From Brachionus manjavacas (Eukaryota; Rotifera; Eurotatoria; Ploima; Brachionidae): DNA of 64,000 nt. This document shows positions 10,999 through 21,889 of the stretch, piece by piece (the stretch's first letter is position 1; the number at the start of each line of letters is the position of its first letter). The notes below the pieces were generated by a model. It was given only the letters and a program-made list of their open reading frames with translations, ran no database searches and was not told where the DNA came from. Made by a program: the position numbers and the translations under genes. The stretch covers positions 5,771,501 to 5,835,500 of the forward strand of contig JAHQIY010000007.1 in the NCBI GenBank assembly GCA_019054805.1. The letters are read 5' to 3'.

Positions 10999-11993
10999 GG
11001 AGTGTCTAGTGGTACACTATGTTAAAATAAAATAATTTATTGACACATGAGCTTTTTTTAAGAGGAAAAAATAGAAATAAATGTAACCAAATGTTTATTC
11101 TAAAAGACACTATTTATCTACTCTCGAAAGCATGGAAATTTCCTAACATTACTATGATACCAAAAAAGCATATTCATTTATTTTTTTTCAACACAAGAGC
11201 CAGCTGACTAGCAAACAATCAGAATGACAAGCTGTCTAGGAAAACTGTTGGAACATATAGTCTCGAGATTATAAAGTCTCGATATAATAATTTATTTAGA
11301 AACTTAAAAAAACTAAAAAGAACAAAGTGAAATTAACTTTTTGCTATTTAACTTTTCAACATTTTTTATTTCTTACTTTATTTTTATTTTTACTTTCTTC
11401 ACCCAAGTAGTGTTTTTTGGAAATAAATAATAAAGTCATTTAGAGCAAAATTCATTTAGAACAAAACTAATTTAGAAACAACTAGGCTTCAGAAAAAATT
11501 TACGGTAATCAAAAAATTAAAGAATCATTTAATGGAAAAAAAAAGTTTATTCCAGGTTTTGAATCAAGATATGTCGAATACCCGACTCCATTGTGCAATT
11601 GATATCTTACTATTTCTTCTTTATTTCCTGAACTGTTCAATACTTAAACATTTTGTACCTGTCATTACTTACAATTTGTATATTTTAATTGTCTTTTTTA
11701 TTTTATTGTATTTATTTATTTTATCTTGATTTTTTATTTTTATTTTTTTTTATCTGAAAGAGCTTTAGCTCGACACAGATAAAACTTTATAATAGAGGAT
11801 TAGAGACGAAGAAATAATTTAATCCATGTTTGAATTTTTTAATAATCAAAATCAAAATTTCTGCGAGATTTAATTTTTTGAAATATAAAATATTTGAAAT
11901 TTTAATTCAAAACATATTTCATCAAAAGTCCTGTTTCATGGTCATGTGTCAATAAAAAATTTTTTGTAACATAGCGTGTCAATAGAGCCACCC
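10999..11993. mobile_element. DNA element with about 50-bp terminal inverted repeats
   Basis: The left arm (10999-11052, GTGGTACACTATGTTA then ATTTATTGACACATGA) matches the reverse complement of the right arm (11941-11993, TCATGTGTCAATAAA then TAACATAGCGTGTCAATAG) through most of its length. Between the arms lies a LINE fragment, presumably a later insertion. No transposase is visible, so it is non-autonomous. Outer ends and TSD are not resolved. Confidence 0.55.
11224..11785 (+). pseudogene. LINE fragment (start of RT domain plus 3' end)
   Basis: At 11224-11271 the frame reads MTSCLGKLLEHIVSRL and then stops. It resembles the segment after RPISLTSC in non-LTR reverse transcriptases. The fragment ends with a hairpin GAGC-TTTA-GCTC (11760-11771) and CGACACAGATAAAAC, the GAGC-family 3' end. 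The open frame between (11532-11729) may be a decayed C-terminus but carries no recognisable motif. Most of the RT is missing, so the copy is internally deleted. Confidence 0.5.
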
Positions 11994-12940
11994 TATAAAA
12001 AAAATTACTCAGGATTAAAAAGATATATTTATATATTAATAAAATTCATGTTCTTAAATCCTATTTGTACACTTTTAATTGTAAGCGACACAATGGAAAT
12101 TTTTCAAGAATGGAGAAACAACAATCTGAAGTGTTAATTTTAATAATTTATTAATCTTTAATAATTGAAAAGTTTACGTATTTCATGTAGCTTTACGAAT
12201 ACAAATTTAACAAAATTCAAAGAAGGTAGCATTCAATTTAGATCATTGCTGAGGGAGCATCTAAGCCAGTCTCGTTCTAGTTTAATATCGCCAAAATTAA
12301 AAATTAAAAATTAAAATCTCGCAAGATCAGATAAATACTGATAAAGAAAATAAAATAAAATTAATCTTTAATTTAATATTTACACAAAGAGGTTTCAAAT
12401 TACTCTAAGATTAAAAAAAAACAATCCTGAGATGATCCTAATCAAACTCTTGGGTACTACTTCAAAAACTATCCTGGGAAAATGTAAAAAAGTAAATTTA
12501 AAAAATAATATTAAAAAACCGAAAACTTCTATATTCCCTTAGTTGAAGTGGCTAAATACGTCGTCTCTGAGTGAATATTGGCTTAATCATTGAGGATGAA
12601 GTCTAATTAGTTTTAAATATTTGCTAATTTAAAAAATTGAATTTTACTTTTATTGTTTTATAATATTCGATTTTAATTAGAAAATTTTACAAAGTTTATA
12701 TAAAGATTAAAGTAATTTTACTTATATTTATGTAAGAAAAAGTAAGAAATGTTGAGCTTTGTTGATTTTTTTTCAAAATGAAACTAATCCAAAACTTATC
12801 AAAAAAAAACTTAATTTTTTAACCGTAAGCACTGTATTATAGAACTAATTTGAATATATTTGATTCTTTTTTTGATAAATGTACTAAAGCATACTGAACA
12901 TCACTGGTAAACTGATTAAATTAAAAATAAAAAATCTTAC

Positions 12941-13187
12941 ATATTAAAATTGTCATTAAAAAATCAAATTTGTTAATTGTTTTGACCAAGTTTGTGTTAT
13001 CCGAAAAGGTCTCGTTTTTATCCTCTGCGCGAAAATTTTTCGCATAACCTTCGTTATTTGCTTGTCTGGTATTGCCAAATATAACTGAGAAGTCCGATTG
13101 ATCAGAATTTTTTTCCAAGTTTTTGCTCGAACACACTGTGACCAAAGCACAGCACAGAACCAAAACTGACAATTTTTTTTTATTCAT
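12941..13187 (-). CDS. Aminergic GPCR (tyramine/octopamine-receptor-like), exon 1
   Basis: The ATG at 13185-13187 opens a frame encoding a clear signal peptide (basic MNKKK, then a hydrophobic stretch to about residue 21, VTVCSS), a polar extracellular segment with one NET sequon (residues 58-60), and the first half of TM1 (NKFDFLMTILI). The frame reads into an intron at the donor T|GTAAGA (12940-12939). Joined to exon 2 at 8988 it gives C-FAFLVICFTCIFGNILV, a complete TM1. The two exons total 1713 nt, 570 codons plus stop, with no frame conflict. Higher G+C than the flanks supports coding. A minus-strand TATAAAG at 13303-13309 may be a promoter. Cleavable signal peptides are uncommon in amine receptors, so an RNA-level check of this start is worthwhile. 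Confidence 0.75.
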
Positions 13188-14729
13188 ACTTTCTACACTA
13201 AATTTTCATCATATTCAAAAATATATCTAAAAAAAATTAAAATCTTAGTCTTAGTACTGCGACCAATTTGTATCCTTGTTTTTCTTTATCCACTAACAAG
13301 ATCTTTATAGACAAAACTTGTTTTTGCATTAATTGATTTTTTTAATAGTTTTGTTTTATTGTTTTTAGAATCCCATTTGTGATATTAATCTATTAGCACA
13401 ATATTAAAAGATAGTTGAAGCAAGTGAAGAGTTGGTATAACTAAATGAAAAATAAAACTTTTTTAAAAATATATTTTTTTTAAATTTCGATTAGATTAAA
13501 TTGACAATGTGCATGAGAGATTTGGTTGTGCAAAATATGACAAAAATTTTCCTATTTAAATGACATTTTTAAACCACAAATTTAATTATTTTTCATGCTC
13601 ATATTATTTATTTGGAAAAATCGATTAATGATAAGATAGAGAAGCTCAAGAAACTGAAATCAACGCTGCCAGAAATGATAGTTATAACGTCATTAAGACA
13701 TGCAAGGCTTTTTTAGTTACTTGATTAAAATCATCATTTTTGCTTTTGTACTCGAGAGTTAATTACTTTTTTTGTCTAAAACATTTTCGCAGCAGTGTAA
13801 ATAGCAAAGGAATTTGGAATCGGAAACTTGATCATATTCATTTGGTTAATGAAGACACACTAACTCATTAGAGTGTCAAGAAATTGATATAAAGCATATT
13901 TAAGCTCGGTGACGGACTATTAAATTGGAACATATTTTATTTGGTAAGTTAATTGATTTTTCTAGGGTTAAAATGCAAAAAAAGAAAATTTTTAATTTCT
14001 ATTCAGATGAAAAATTAACTTTTCTATTAAATAATGAAATATAAAATCTGCTAACATGTTGAAATAAAAAAACTGATTAGATAAGTATTTTTTAATTATA
14101 AAACTACAAAGTTATTAACACTTAATGAACTTTTACAACACAAATTTAATAAATAAACGAAGAATATTTTTTTTTGTAAAGAAATCGAAGTTTAAATCAT
14201 TTGATTATATTTGAAATTTTTTTTATAATTTAATTATCGTTTTGCATCTGCCACAATTAATACTTATTTTTCTAAAAACCAAAGGAAAAGTAATTATTTT
14301 CATTCATTCTTAATAAATTTATGCTATTCAATCATTTAACTTCTAGAATACTTTAAAATGAATATTTTTAATTAACTAAATCTACTTACGAAATGATTAG
14401 TAGCAATAATAGATTAAATAAATGAAATGGAACAGCAAGGTAAGAAAGCCCAAAAATGAACCTTTTAGTGATCACTTTCGGAGATTTAAAAATTTAGACC
14501 CTGAACATTTTTTAAAGATTAAACTTTTTGTTTTGTCTTTTTGACTCCCTAATCCTTAGTAATTTTAAGAAACGCTTAGTGTTTTAATTTTATTGATTTT
14601 GTTTTTTTTCTTGTTATTCTTATCACTTTAAATATTATTTTTTTATTCATATTTTAGTCTATTGTGTACCATGTTTGCCAAATTTTTTTAGAAAAATGCG
14701 ATCGAGAGTTCTTTAATTAAAACCATCAA
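13188..14729. other. Upstream region of the amine receptor; no gene seen
   Basis: AT-rich DNA. On the minus strand this is the 5' flank of the receptor. The only promoter-like string I can point to is TATAAAG at 13303-13309. Slightly GC-richer patches at 13640-13700 and 13790-13930 contain no open frame that I recognise. Confidence 0.4.
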
Positions 14730-14781
14730 TAATAACTGTCCCTTTTCTATCCTAGTGGATAATGGGGAGGCGCTCATCTCT
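14730..14781 (-). mobile_element. SINE 3'-end fragment
   Basis: The reverse complement reads CCCATTATCCACTAGGATAG then AAAAGGGACAGTTATTATT, matching the end of the complete SINE at 4621-4900. The tRNA-like head is absent (5'-truncated). Confidence 0.8.
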
Positions 14782-15124
14782 TAAATAAGATAACCAGAAA
14801 AATTATCAACTGATTTAATTGCTATATTAAAAGAGATATTATACTGTTTGATTTTTTTTAATAAAACCAGCTCTTTATTGGGTTTTTTACTTAAAATATT
14901 ATTGATAAATGCTCAGAAAAAAATCATTTTGCCATTTTAACTTTTTATCATATTTTCGAGGTTGAAAAGTTTACATTTGCTTATTTTGCGGTTGAGTCAT
15001 TGATATCTTATGTTTTAATAATATGTTTATATCTAAAATTGGTTTTGAAATTTATAAAAAGTATCTTGTCATAACCACTAGAAACAACTTAGTAAAGTCG
15101 ATTTCTAAATAAGCGAAGGTGAAA

Positions 15125-15175
15125 GTTTTTTATTCATTTATTCAATTAGCGCCAATTCTGGCGATGTAAATTCAA
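15125..15175 (-). mobile_element. LINE 3' end, CGCC-hairpin family
   Basis: On the minus strand CATCGCCAGAATTGGCGC forms a hairpin CGCCA-(4 nt)-TGGCG (15150-15163), followed by TGAATAAATGAATA. The stem differs by compensating changes from the other family members at 10344 and 50733. Confidence 0.5.
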
Positions 15176-16189
15176 TTTAAAAATAAAAAAAAATAAAATT
15201 AAATAATGAAGTATTTATGATTCCCACTTTTTTAAATCACCTAAATCAGTTCGATATAATAATTCTAAACCAATTTTTTCTGAAGATAGCGATTTTCTCA
15301 AAAAAACTAGAATTGAAGCATAAAAGTGTAAAGATGGTAATTCCATCTTAATTCAAAAGAAATTGATAAAAATAACTTTTATTCTTTTAGAAATTTATTA
15401 TTAAAAATTTTGTAATTAACCACGTATTACAAAAGAAAATCCAAAAAGGACAGGACAAAAATAGTGTTTTAGCATAAAAAGTAAACAGGTAATTAAATTT
15501 TTTTTTAAGTTATAGTGGTAGTAGGAAATTTTTCAGAGTCTGGAGTTTTATTTATTTCGTATGCCATTACATTGAATCTGCTAATTTTTTGTCATATGGA
15601 TCAATTATATGGGTGATCCTCAAGGTTTATAGTGATCACACAATAAAAATTAATAGAATTGCTTGGTCTAAACCAGGACTTTTGAATTTTTAAGTCTTAG
15701 GTTTTTTGCAAAGCAATTTAAATTCTGTTTTCGTTCCCAAAACATTCATTTTTAGGGTTTCTTTCCTAAATGTCCCTCATCATTTACTTAATTAATTATT
15801 GCTACAAAACTTTTAAGAATTATATTTCTAAATAGATTTAGATAATTTTGAAAAATTTTATATCAAAGTATCCTAGAAGTTTAATGGCTTAATTAAAAAA
15901 TTGTAATTTTTTCTTTACATTTTAAGTCAAATCAATCAGACTTTTAAACTTAAAGATTAAAAAAAATTAATAGTATTTTTTGTGGCATGGATTTAACAAA
16001 TCACCTATTTTGATTTGCTTTTACTTAGAAAATCATTTTCTTAATTTTCTATTTTTTATAAATTTTTTTTAATTCAAGCATTAATTTATTTGTAAATTTT
16101 TGTTATTTTAATGAAGTCTCGGATTTTTTTTCGTAGTTCAAATTTTGCGCCATTTCATTGAAATTTTCTTAATATTAAAAATATTTAAA
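15176..16189. other. AT-rich stretch without recognisable genes
   Basis: No gene, RNA or bounded repeat seen. Confidence 0.4.
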
Positions 16190-16378
16190 ATGACAGATTT
16201 TTTAATCAATCACTTAAATGTTAATAATAATCGAATTCAAAGGGAACATTTGGATTGTCTACTTGAATTATTTCACAGGAACAATTTAAACTCCCAGTTA
16301 CCTCGTGATAATCGAAGCTTAAATGTTTATCAAATTATTAATTGTCGATATATTTTAATCTTTGATCTAGGGAATTGA
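16190..16378 (+). CDS. Hypothetical small ORF, unrecognised
   Basis: From the ATG at 16190 the frame encodes 62 residues including NHLNVNNNRIQREHLDCLL and a terminal YQIINCRYILIFDLGN. The same frame is open further upstream but without an ATG. It is polar, slightly GC-richer than its flanks (about 16240-16330) and has no signal peptide or known domain. It could be an exon of an unrecognised gene, a remnant, or chance. There is no supporting neighbour. Confidence 0.2.
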   Translation: MTDFLINHLNVNNNRIQREHLDCLLELFHRNNLNSQLPRDNRSLNVYQIINCRYILIFDLGN

Positions 16379-19300
16379 AATTTCAATGAAAAAAAAAATT
16401 TAAACCTAGAGAACATTTAGAAATTTGAACTTCTAAAAAAATTCTTTATGAAGATGGTTAAAATTTCCATTCTCAATTAGAAGTGAATTTTTTATAAATA
16501 GATTATTGAAGAATCTTATTTTTCAAGGAAAATTTGATATCAAAAAACACATATTTTATTCCTATCAAAAAATTCAAATTTTCAAGAGAGAAAAATCTTC
16601 ACTTTATTTGTGTTTGTTAAGTTTTTTTTTCAATGCCATCTATCGAGCCCCGATAATTTTAAATTTCATGTATTATAAATAAATTTTCTATTATTTGTAT
16701 CGGGCAAAAGTTCCTTTATAATTAAAAAATAAAATTTGAAAAAAAATTGTTGAGTCAGAGAAATGAAAAGTATAAAAAAGGTTATCCAAAATTTCCCTCT
16801 TAAAACCCGTTTTTTATTTAAAGAAAGTCTAAATAATTTTTAACCTTTCTTTGATTTCATCCATCATTAGAGCAAATGAGAAATTTAGCACAAATTGAAC
16901 AAAAATGTTTTCTTTTTTTAAAAATAAAAAAGAAACTCTCTAAGAAAAATTGCTTACCAAATTTTCATTATCGAAAAATATCTATTTAAGAATAAAATTT
17001 AAATTTAAAAATTTTTGTAAAATCAGTCAACTCAAAAAATCAAAACCGATTTTATTGATGTTTTATTTTGTAACATATTGCATTATGAAACAGCTTTTTT
17101 TGTTAAGAATTTTTAGAAGAGATGAAAGTAAATTAACAAATTTAATTTCTTTTAATTTCTTTTTCTCAAATGACTTTTGATATCATCAATAAAAATCATT
17201 TAGTACCTTTTAATTTTATATGGCATCACAAGAATAAAGTAACAAAAATGTAATTATAATTAATATGTGTATTTTTTTACATATTGATAGCATAAAATAA
17301 AGTTTAGTTAAAAAAAATTATCTAAAAAAAACATTTAACTTATTAAATTAGCTTTTGTAAGTTAATTATAAATTCAGCTTGTCGAGGTGTTGCATCCTTA
17401 TAACTAAGTCAACCTATTCTAACAGGACAAACTATAATATTAGATATTAAATGAAATTCAAGCACTTTAACATTATATAGAAAATTTGAATGAACTTCAA
17501 TAAATTGAAGCATGTCATTGGCATTTGTTACCATTTAATAAAATGCATCAAAATTACTTAATTAAAAATAAAAGCTAGATTAAACCAAGCGGAATTAATT
17601 GAGAAAGCTATCCAAATTTTTCAAATTAATCCTATAAATACTATCGAATAAAGATATATAAATAATTACTTGATAGATGAAAAGTGCTATGATTAAATCT
17701 AATCTATTGGAAAATTTTTAACTGCAATTTGATTCCATTTTTGATTCTTAAAAGATAACTACCAAGTTCATAAGAATTTTAACATTTTTCAACATCTCCA
17801 TTTTTCTTAATATAAACAATTAATTATTTTATAAAGTATTTTTGATTGATTCATTTGAAATGCTGTTCAAAAAATAATGAAAATTTAAATATTTAATTAA
17901 ACTCTTAAAATTATCTCTAATAAAAAACATAGTATCAAATCAGCATAAGTATTTTTTCTTGAAATTCTATTACCACAAATTTTTTTAATGTAGATAACAA
18001 ACAAATTTAAAAACTTCTTTGTAGAAATATTTTTATTAGCATTATTTTATTTAATAAAAAAAAACATTCTAAAATTGATTGTTTTTTTAATTGAGAATTT
18101 AAAATTTTTTTTCCAACAAGACACAGCTAAGACTTTTAAGAGTTGAAATCTAGTAACTTAAATTATCTTTTTCATTTAAATTATTTTTTATGCTTTTGGT
18201 TTATTTTTGTTCACAAAATTTTTTAAATTTTTTTCGATTACGAAATGAAAGTAATGAACTATGTCAAGTTTAGAAAACAAGTAAAGCTTAGGCAAAAATC
18301 TTCCACATTTTTTGTGAACCTATCTTTACATTACAGCTTAAATTTTATTTAATTTTAAAATTGATCATCTTACCAAAACGAATATATTTATCCAGAATGT
18401 AAATATCTATTATTGATATCTTTGATTACTAATAAATCTTTTAAAATTCAGAGTTTTATTTGAATTTTTTTTAAATTTTTTCAGAACCATATGCCAATTT
18501 GGAAAGCTTTAATTGATTTTCAATATATAAAGACTTGAGGCAAACTCTGACACCTTTATTATTTCAAAAGTGGGTAGTGTAAAATGAGAATTATTTGAAA
18601 TATGATAAAAATCTTTATTATTAACCAACCTCACATATATATATATATATAGCAAATTTATATTACGTTCTGATAATTTAGCATCACTTAAAAAAAAAGT
18701 GTTGGCATGAAACGTTTGTATTAACAAAATTAAAAAATTGATTTTAACCATCACTTAAATTTTTCTTTAATTGTATTAAAATCTCATTTTTCAACGAAAC
18801 GAAAATATCAAATTAAAAATTATCACTTACTTGAAATAATATTTTCAAAAGAGCAATTTTAAAATTTCCTTAATGTGATAAATTTTGGCCGGCTTTTTTT
18901 CTTTCTATTTTAGATTCTCATTTAAAAATTTAACAAAAAAAATTTAAAATTAATAACCAAAATTAAAAGATGCAATAGAAAATCAAATATGTAATTTTCA
19001 AAAAGTTTAGTAAATTAAAACGTGAGATTCTTAAAAACGTCAAATAATTAATAAAACATTTAAATTGGCGATGATTTGAATTGCTAAAAAATATTTTAAA
19101 TCATATTTAAATTAGAAACTGGTCGCTTGAAAAAATGCTATTACATTTTCATAAAATTATCAGTTGATCTTCATTAGAAGTTATGATTAATGCTTCATTA
19201 TTTTTATTCTAGTTAAATTAGGATCAAATATGAATTCTAAATTTATTTATTTATAAAAATTTGTAAACTATCATTATTAAAAACAGTTCTTGGTTATTTT

Positions 19301-19529
19301 TGAAATTTTCCATAATTAAAAAAAAGATCTGTAATTTTGAATAAATAGAAAATTGTCAAAAATGATTAATTTTTGATATAAAATACAGGATAAAATTTGG
19401 AAATTTTTGAGTAATTTCCAAAAATCATGATCGAATTTAAACATAATACTTACCAAAGTAACCTTATTACTCAAAATAACACGTTTTTGCCAAACATACC
19501 ATCAAATTTCTAATAACCATTAAAGGATT
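16379..19529. other. AT-rich gene-free stretch
   Basis: Low-complexity A/T DNA with a short (TA)n run at 18634-18651. No coding sequence or element ends that I can support. Confidence 0.4.
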
Positions 19530-19785
19530 TTGTGAAATTCAGTACAAAATGGTATAAAGAACAGAAAAAAAAAATTGAATAACTTTTTTTCTGGAAGCCT
19601 AAAATTAGTTCTGTGAATGCAACAAAAAACTAAAAATTTTGATTTGAAATTTAAAATTTATCAAAAACTTTATTTTTGAATGTTGCACCATGCTGCATTC
19701 ACAGAACTAATTTTAAACTTTTAGAAAAAAGTTATTTAATTTTTTTTATATTTTGTTCTGTTCTTTTGTTCTGAACTTTATTTAA
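19530..19785. repeat. Inverted repeat (foldback/MITE-like), about 70-90-bp arms
   Basis: The left arm (about 19530-19623, with AAAGAACAG, AATAACTTTTTTTCTGG, AAAATTAGTTCTGTGAATGC) is matched in reverse complement by 19693-19785 (GCATTCACAGAACTAATTTT, AAAAAAGTTATTTAATTTTT, CTGTTCTT). The spacer is about 70 bp. No ORF. A transcript would fold into a long hairpin. Confidence 0.65.
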
Positions 19786-20405
19786 CCTTATTGAAATGAT
19801 AAAAAATATATTATTCTTAGTTTTTTTCTATAAAATAACTTGTCTAAGGATTTTAAATTTATTTCAATAAAATTATATAAAAATAAGTCAGCTGAAAAGG
19901 TTTATTTATGTTTATTTTATTAAATTAACTCTTTCTTTAAATTAAAAAAGATGTGAAATAAGTTTTTATACAAAAAAAAGATAAGTGTTCTATTTGAAAA
20001 AAAAAAATCTTTTATTAAAATTTATTTAAAATTTTTTATTTGAAAATCTAAAAACAAAGGTGCAAAAAAATTATGAACTAATTTGCTTAAAGATTCAAAA
20101 AATCTATTCGATAATCCTCTTATAATTTTTTTTCCAAAATTTCGACAAGAGATAAAAAAGTGAATGATATTTAAAATTTGTAAAAATATAATCGAAAAAA
20201 ATATCTAGTAATTTAAAATTTTTTAAAGTCAAATTTTACGAAATTATATTTTTTATGTTTTTGTTTTTTTTTTATTCTCACTTAATAATTAAATTTTTTA
20301 AAAAGGTGTAAATCTATTTAATTGATTTGGTAGGATATCACAGATTTTTCAAAATGTTTATGCGAAAATTTCAAAGATTTGGACGATTAAGTTTAACGAG
20401 GATGA
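19786..20405. other. AT-rich flank of the LINE
   Basis: Nothing recognisable. The missing N-terminal part of the LINE would be expected here but I cannot read it. Confidence 0.35.
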
Positions 20406-21889
20406 TTGGAAAAAAGAACACGTACTTATCCAATTTGGATAAAAAATTTGATATTTTTTTTGCTAGTTGTGATAGAGAAATCGAATGGCATGACAACACA
20501 AAGAAGGTTTCGCTTGGTGAGAATCGAAAAAAGAATGACCAGCTATAAACTTGAAGCGAACAACATTTTACCGACGTGCCAATCTGGCTTTAGGAAAAAA
20601 ATGAGCACTCAATACCAAATTTTTAGACTAAGTCAATCAGTTATTTCCAGCTTTAGTAAAAAATATTACACGCGCGCTGTATTATTCGATCTTGAAAAGG
20701 CCTTTGACAAGGCATCGCATCAAGGCATTCTCTACAAAATTCAAAAACTTGGTCTCAACCACTACCTTTTTATCTGGATCAAACAATTTTTAACCAACAT
20801 GCAATTTCTTGTATCAGTTAATAATTCATTTTCGGATGAATTTCCTATTTTTAATGGAGTGCCACAAGGTAGTTGTTTATCACCAAATCTATTCGCGATA
20901 TTTTTTAGTGACATTGCCGAAGTTATTCCGAAAGAAGTCCAAAAAGCCCTTTTAGCAGACGATTTATGTATTTGGTTCTCAAGTGCTTCCGTAAAAGACA
21001 TTGAACACTCAATCGAGCAATAAACTTCATCTCCACTTACTGCAAAAACTGGGGTTTAGTCATCAATTCAAGCAAAACAATTCATACCATGTTCACAACA
21101 GCAGGTCATCGTTCTAACTATGAATCGAAATATGGACTTAAACTTATCCTAGACAGAACTTTAATTCCACTTGAACCATACCCGACTTTTCTAGGTATCC
21201 AATTTGATCCGAAGCTCTGCTTTAAAAAACTATTTGAAAGCCTCACCTCAAGAGCCGCGTCCAAAATAAACTTAATCAGTATAGTTAGAGGTTTGAAACT
21301 AAAAAATGGCATCGAACTTTGCAGAATTATTTACAAAATTTTATTCGTTCAATTTTCGATTACGCTTTTATTCCTCTGTCTAGTGCAACTCAGAAAATTT
21401 TACCAGAAGTTCAAAAACTTCATACCAAAGCCCTCAGACACATTAAGTTCTTTCCGATCAGGACGAGAATAACCAACATTCACGAAAAGTTACGGATCGA
21501 GCTAACATCAAATAGAACTCAATCACTTCTCAAAAGTTTTTTCATCAGACGCGAAAACCATGCACAGCTAAACTTAGATCTTAACGAATTCATGTTGTAC
21601 GAAACGAATAACAATCCCAAATTTAATTCATTGTTCCAAAACTTTAATATTTTCCTGAATGGAACATAGTTCTGGGTCAATACGCTTATCCAACAACAAC
21701 CGCTAATTTTATATTTATATATGTTTTTTATGTTTTTTTTTTATTTTATTTTTGACTTTTACTCGAAACACATTTAAACAATTTTTGATCCTTTTTAATA
21801 ATCGTTAGGCTAAAAAGAAGGACTTTGTTACATTCTGAGTAGCCTGAGGGTTTCCCTCAAATAAATAAAATATAATAATAATAATAAAT
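20406..21889 (+). pseudogene. Jockey/CR1-like LINE: most of the reverse transcriptase, two frameshifts, 3' hairpin and tail
   Basis: The best-preserved retrotransposon here. In order: RIEKRMTSYKLEANNIL, QSGFRKKMST, AVLFDLEKAFDKASH (catalytic D), WIKQFLTNMQFLVSVN, GVPQGSCLSPNLF, and LLADDLCIWFS carrying the ADD pair (about 20954-20968). A frameshift near 21018-21022 moves to a frame reading AINFISTYCKNWGLVINSSK, and the FLGIQFD block follows. A second shift near 21335-21345 leads to IRSIFDYAFIPLSS and a C-terminus ending at 21669. The 3' UTR ends in a perfect hairpin TGAGGG-TTT-CCCTCA (21845-21859) and an AATAAATAAA/(ATA)n tail. No endonuclease domain or ORF1 is visible, so the copy is 5'-truncated and dead. 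Confidence 0.9.

Larger units (their letters stand above)
8989..12940 (-). other. Intron of the amine receptor gene (about 3.95 kb), filled with mobile-element debris
   Basis: On the minus strand the intron runs from donor GTAAGATT (12940 downwards) to acceptor AATATAAAAAG (ending at 8989). The phase agrees: exon 1 leaves one base and exon 2 supplies two, making a TGT codon. Inside are two LINE 3' ends (10344 and 10789), a TIR element (10999-11993) and a LINE fragment (11224-11785). Otherwise it is AT-rich DNA with no other exon that I can see. Confidence 0.75.

Noticed and set aside
12956-13150. Second minus-strand frame overlapping receptor exon 1
   Set aside because: Shadow frame; the frame with ATG, signal peptide and in-phase splice donor is the coding one.
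12921-13187. A complete 88-residue secreted peptide gene ending at 12921
   Set aside because: Possible in principle, but the last codons run through a GTAAGA donor and the splice to 8988 completes TM1 in frame, a much better explanation.
18509-18754. Minus-strand 81-codon frame containing a (TA)n run
   Set aside because: Low-complexity sequence translating a microsatellite; no motif.
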